A stretch of 9,186 bases of DNA. It comes from an uncultured Paracoccaceae bacterium. GTDB lineage: Bacteria; Pseudomonadota; Alphaproteobacteria; Rhodobacterales; Rhodobacteraceae. This document shows positions 8,483 through 9,186 of the stretch, one piece after another. Each line of letters opens with the position of its first letter. Within the stretch, counting starts at the first letter, position 1. Under the pieces are notes generated by a model. That model did no database searches. It was not told where the DNA came from and worked only from the letters and a program-made list of their open reading frames with translations. Where the stretch lies: assembly GCA_937132145.1 (NCBI GenBank), contig CAKZNY010000293.1, positions 1 to 9,186 on the forward strand, read 5' to 3'. The translations under genes and the position numbers were made by a program.

Positions 8483-8891
8483 AATGCCCGTCCTGACACA
8501 GTGCGTGGTCCGACAGAGACTGGATCACGTAACAATCCTTGATGCTATCACCGTGGCAACCCGTGGTGATCCGCAGCAACTCGACCTCCAGTTTTTGCAG
8601 TTTCGCGATACGTTCTCGGGTGGCGTTGAGGTGGTTCTGGGCAATTTGGTTGGCATCGGCGCAGGGCTGTTCGGGGTGCGCCGACAGGTCCAGTAATTCG
8701 CGAATCGCATCGATTTTCAAGCCGAGATCACGAGCGTGTTTGATAAACGTCAGGCGCTCAAGTTCAACGATCGAGTACCGCCGCTGGTTGCCTGCCGATC
8801 GCTCGGGCGCGGTGACCAGTTTCATCTGTTCATAATACCGGATCGTCGGGACTTTGACGCCAGTTTTGCGGGAGAGTTCGCCGATGGACAA
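8481..8891 (-). CDS. MerR-family transcriptional regulator, metal-responsive type
   Basis: DNA-binding regulator of the MerR family, which distorts and activates promoters with overlong spacers when it binds its signal. The product is 136 residues. The N-terminal winged helix-turn-helix reads MSIGELSRKTGVKVPTIRYY (residues 1-20), followed by GNQRRYS and a LTFIKHARDLG helix. The dimerisation helix runs from about 78 to 109. A C-terminal metal loop has Cys 112 and Cys 120 (seven residues between), preceded by Cys 77; His 113, His 129 and Cys 132 are also present. Cys 77 is typical of divalent sensors (Zn/Cd/Pb/Hg), whereas the Cys-x7-Cys loop length resembles CueR. The inducer therefore cannot be named. 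The start is TTG at 8891; an in-frame TGA lies three codons upstream and the only other choice is CTG at 8894. AAGGAG is 11-14 nt upstream. Its own operator lies just upstream; the expected divergent target is missing. Confidence 0.88.
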   Translation of the reverse strand: MSIGELSRKTGVKVPTIRYYEQMKLVTAPERSAGNQRRYSIVELERLTFIKHARDLGLKIDAIRELLDLSAHPEQPCADANQIAQNHLNATRERIAKLQKLEVELLRITTGCHGDSIKDCYVIQSLSDHALCQDGH

Positions 8892-9186
8892 CAGCTCTCA
8901 AAAATCTCCTTGAAGCTCTAGTTGCTAGAGAGATTATATTTGTCGGGTGTTTTATATCGGGGTGCCGCCTGATAACACCACTTGCGCTACATGGCGCATC
9001 CAGCAGAATCCGATCATAGGCCTGTCCATCCCACCAGGTTGCCGGATTGCCGGCATCTCCTTCGATGATATTTGCCTGCTTCTGGATGCGTGCAAACGTC
9101 GACTTAAGTTTCTCCAGTCTTGCCCTGCTGATGTCCAGTACATCCAGTTGTTTCGGCTCTTGCCGTTGCAGGATATGCGCAGTTTT
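8830..9186 (-). CDS. rsmB: RsmB-like 16S rRNA (cytosine-967-C5) methyltransferase, internal fragment
   Basis: The frame is open from the right edge and has no start, so the gene continues off the window. The first 79 residues (9186 to 8950) match the SAM-binding domain of RsmB, which methylates C967 of 16S rRNA. They show AHILQRQ, an acidic LDVLDIS strand for the SAM ribose, EGDAG for the adenine site, and WWDGQAYDRILLDAPCSASG with the motif IV Pro-Cys. The conserved GVIRRHPDIK follows. The nucleophilic Cys of motif VI and everything after are missing. The remaining 39 codons, down to a TGA at 8830-8832, have no RsmB similarity and run antisense-free over the regulator's start in another frame, so they are not biologically meaningful. 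GVIRRHPDIK and the Trp-Trp-Asp-Gly segment look gamma- or betaproteobacterial rather than alphaproteobacterial. Identity of the fragment is firm; its continuity with the left side is doubtful. Confidence 0.8.
   Translation of the reverse strand, partial: KTAHILQRQEPKQLDVLDISRARLEKLKSTFARIQKQANIIEGDAGNPATWWDGQAYDRILLDAPCSASGVIRRHPDIKHPTNIISLATRASRRFLRAVVHRRTLPQNWRQSPDDPVL
8906..8911 (-). promoter_or_regulatory. Ribosome binding site of the MerR-type gene
   Basis: AAGGAG on the - strand lies 14 nt before TTG 8891, or 11 nt before CTG 8894. Spacing is rather long for either, so the exact start is not settled. It abuts the -35 region of the rightward promoter. Confidence 0.55.
8916..8930. promoter_or_regulatory. 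MerR-family operator palindrome
   Basis: CTCTAG and CTAGAG form a perfect 6-bp inverted repeat around TTG, close in sequence to known CueR/ZntR-type operators. It lies inside the 19-bp spacer and just upstream of the MerR-type gene, so it probably serves both activation of the target and autoregulation. Confidence 0.82.
8933..8938 (-). promoter_or_regulatory. Candidate -10 box for the MerR-type gene
   Basis: A perfect TATAAT on the - strand overlaps the rightward -10 and would start a transcript inside the operator, giving an autorepressed leader of about 35 nt. The -35 position at 17-bp spacing (8956-8961) reads CCCGAT, a poor match. That position lies beyond the suspected junction, so the native -35 may have been lost. 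Confidence 0.45.
8945..8952. other. Probable chimeric junction (alphaproteobacterial locus to rsmB fragment)
   Basis: Left of this point is an intact regulator and operator. Right of it is the interior of an rsmB-like gene on the - strand. Its homology is perfect through Arg-Arg-His-Pro-Asp-Ile-Lys (Lys codon at 8950-8952) and then is lost where the family continues with a Trp/Leu-Arg-Arg type sequence. No flanking insertion sequence or repeat is visible. It may be an assembly or amplification chimera or a real breakpoint. Confidence 0.65.

Larger units (their letters stand above)
8910..8940 (+). promoter_or_regulatory. MerR-type promoter with 19-bp spacer, facing rightward
   Basis: TTGAAG (8910-8915) and TATATT (8935-8940) are separated by exactly 19 bp, the overlong spacing that defines MerR-activated promoters. 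An inverted repeat fills most of the spacer. Transcription would run rightward from about 8947, away from the regulator, toward what should be a metal-handling target gene. No such gene follows in this window. Confidence 0.8.

Noticed and set aside
8472..8696. Small + strand frame after cbbZ
   Set aside because: Antisense to the MerR-family gene, which has clear HTH and metal-loop motifs.
8952..9143. 63-codon - strand frame starting with ATG at the right end
   Set aside because: It is out of frame with the RsmB fragment, which explains the same bases with a recognised protein.
1..9186. tRNA, rRNA, CRISPR repeats, insertion sequence ends or riboswitch
   Set aside because: Read for these and saw none; nearly all bases are accounted for by conserved coding sequence, with no gap over 300 bases.

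Overview
The window carries most of a Calvin-Benson-Bassham (CBB) operon from what looks like an alphaproteobacterium, probably Rhodobacterales-like. This rests on protein resemblance: the class I phosphoribulokinase, CbbA-type aldolase, GAPDH and MerR-type regulator all read like alphaproteobacterial versions. The cbbP-T-G-K-A-E-Y-Z content fits that group too. No database search was possible, so the lineage is an inference.

Layout, all on the + strand up to about 8.44 kb: the 3' part of phosphoribulokinase (cbbP, cut by the window start), transketolase (cbbT), glyceraldehyde-3-phosphate dehydrogenase (cbbG/gap), phosphoglycerate kinase (cbbK/pgk), class II fructose/sedoheptulose bisphosphate aldolase (cbbA), ribulose-phosphate 3-epimerase (cbbE/rpe), a CbbY-type HAD sugar phosphatase, a peroxiredoxin-like/thioredoxin-fold protein, and phosphoglycolate phosphatase (cbbZ/gph). 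The genes are packed with gaps of 0-15 nt or overlaps of 1-4 nt. The one exception is a 62-nt gap between cbbA and cbbE that holds a GC-rich hairpin. Together they reduce 1,3-bisphosphoglycerate, rearrange triose phosphates back to ribulose-5-phosphate, phosphorylate it to RuBP, and clear two side products of RuBisCO (xylulose-1,5-bisphosphate and 2-phosphoglycolate). RuBisCO, CbbX, the FBPase/SBPase gene cbbF and the regulator CbbR are not in the window.

After cbbZ, a convergent gene on the - strand encodes a small MerR-family metal-type regulator. Upstream of it lies a textbook MerR operator: an inverted repeat inside a 19-bp spacer between -35 and -10 boxes. That promoter faces rightward, but no target gene follows. 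Instead, within about 10 bp of the -10 box, the sequence switches to the middle of an rsmB-like 16S rRNA m5C methyltransferase gene on the - strand. This fragment looks gamma- or betaproteobacterial, and its homology stops abruptly inside a strongly conserved motif. The simplest reading is a chimeric junction near 8949/8950 (assembly or amplification artefact); a real rearrangement is the alternative.

I found no RNA genes, CRISPR array, insertion sequence or convincing new system. The items most worth a second look are the junction, the orphaned MerR promoter with its mixed-signature regulator, and the redox-type protein inserted between the two CBB phosphatase genes.
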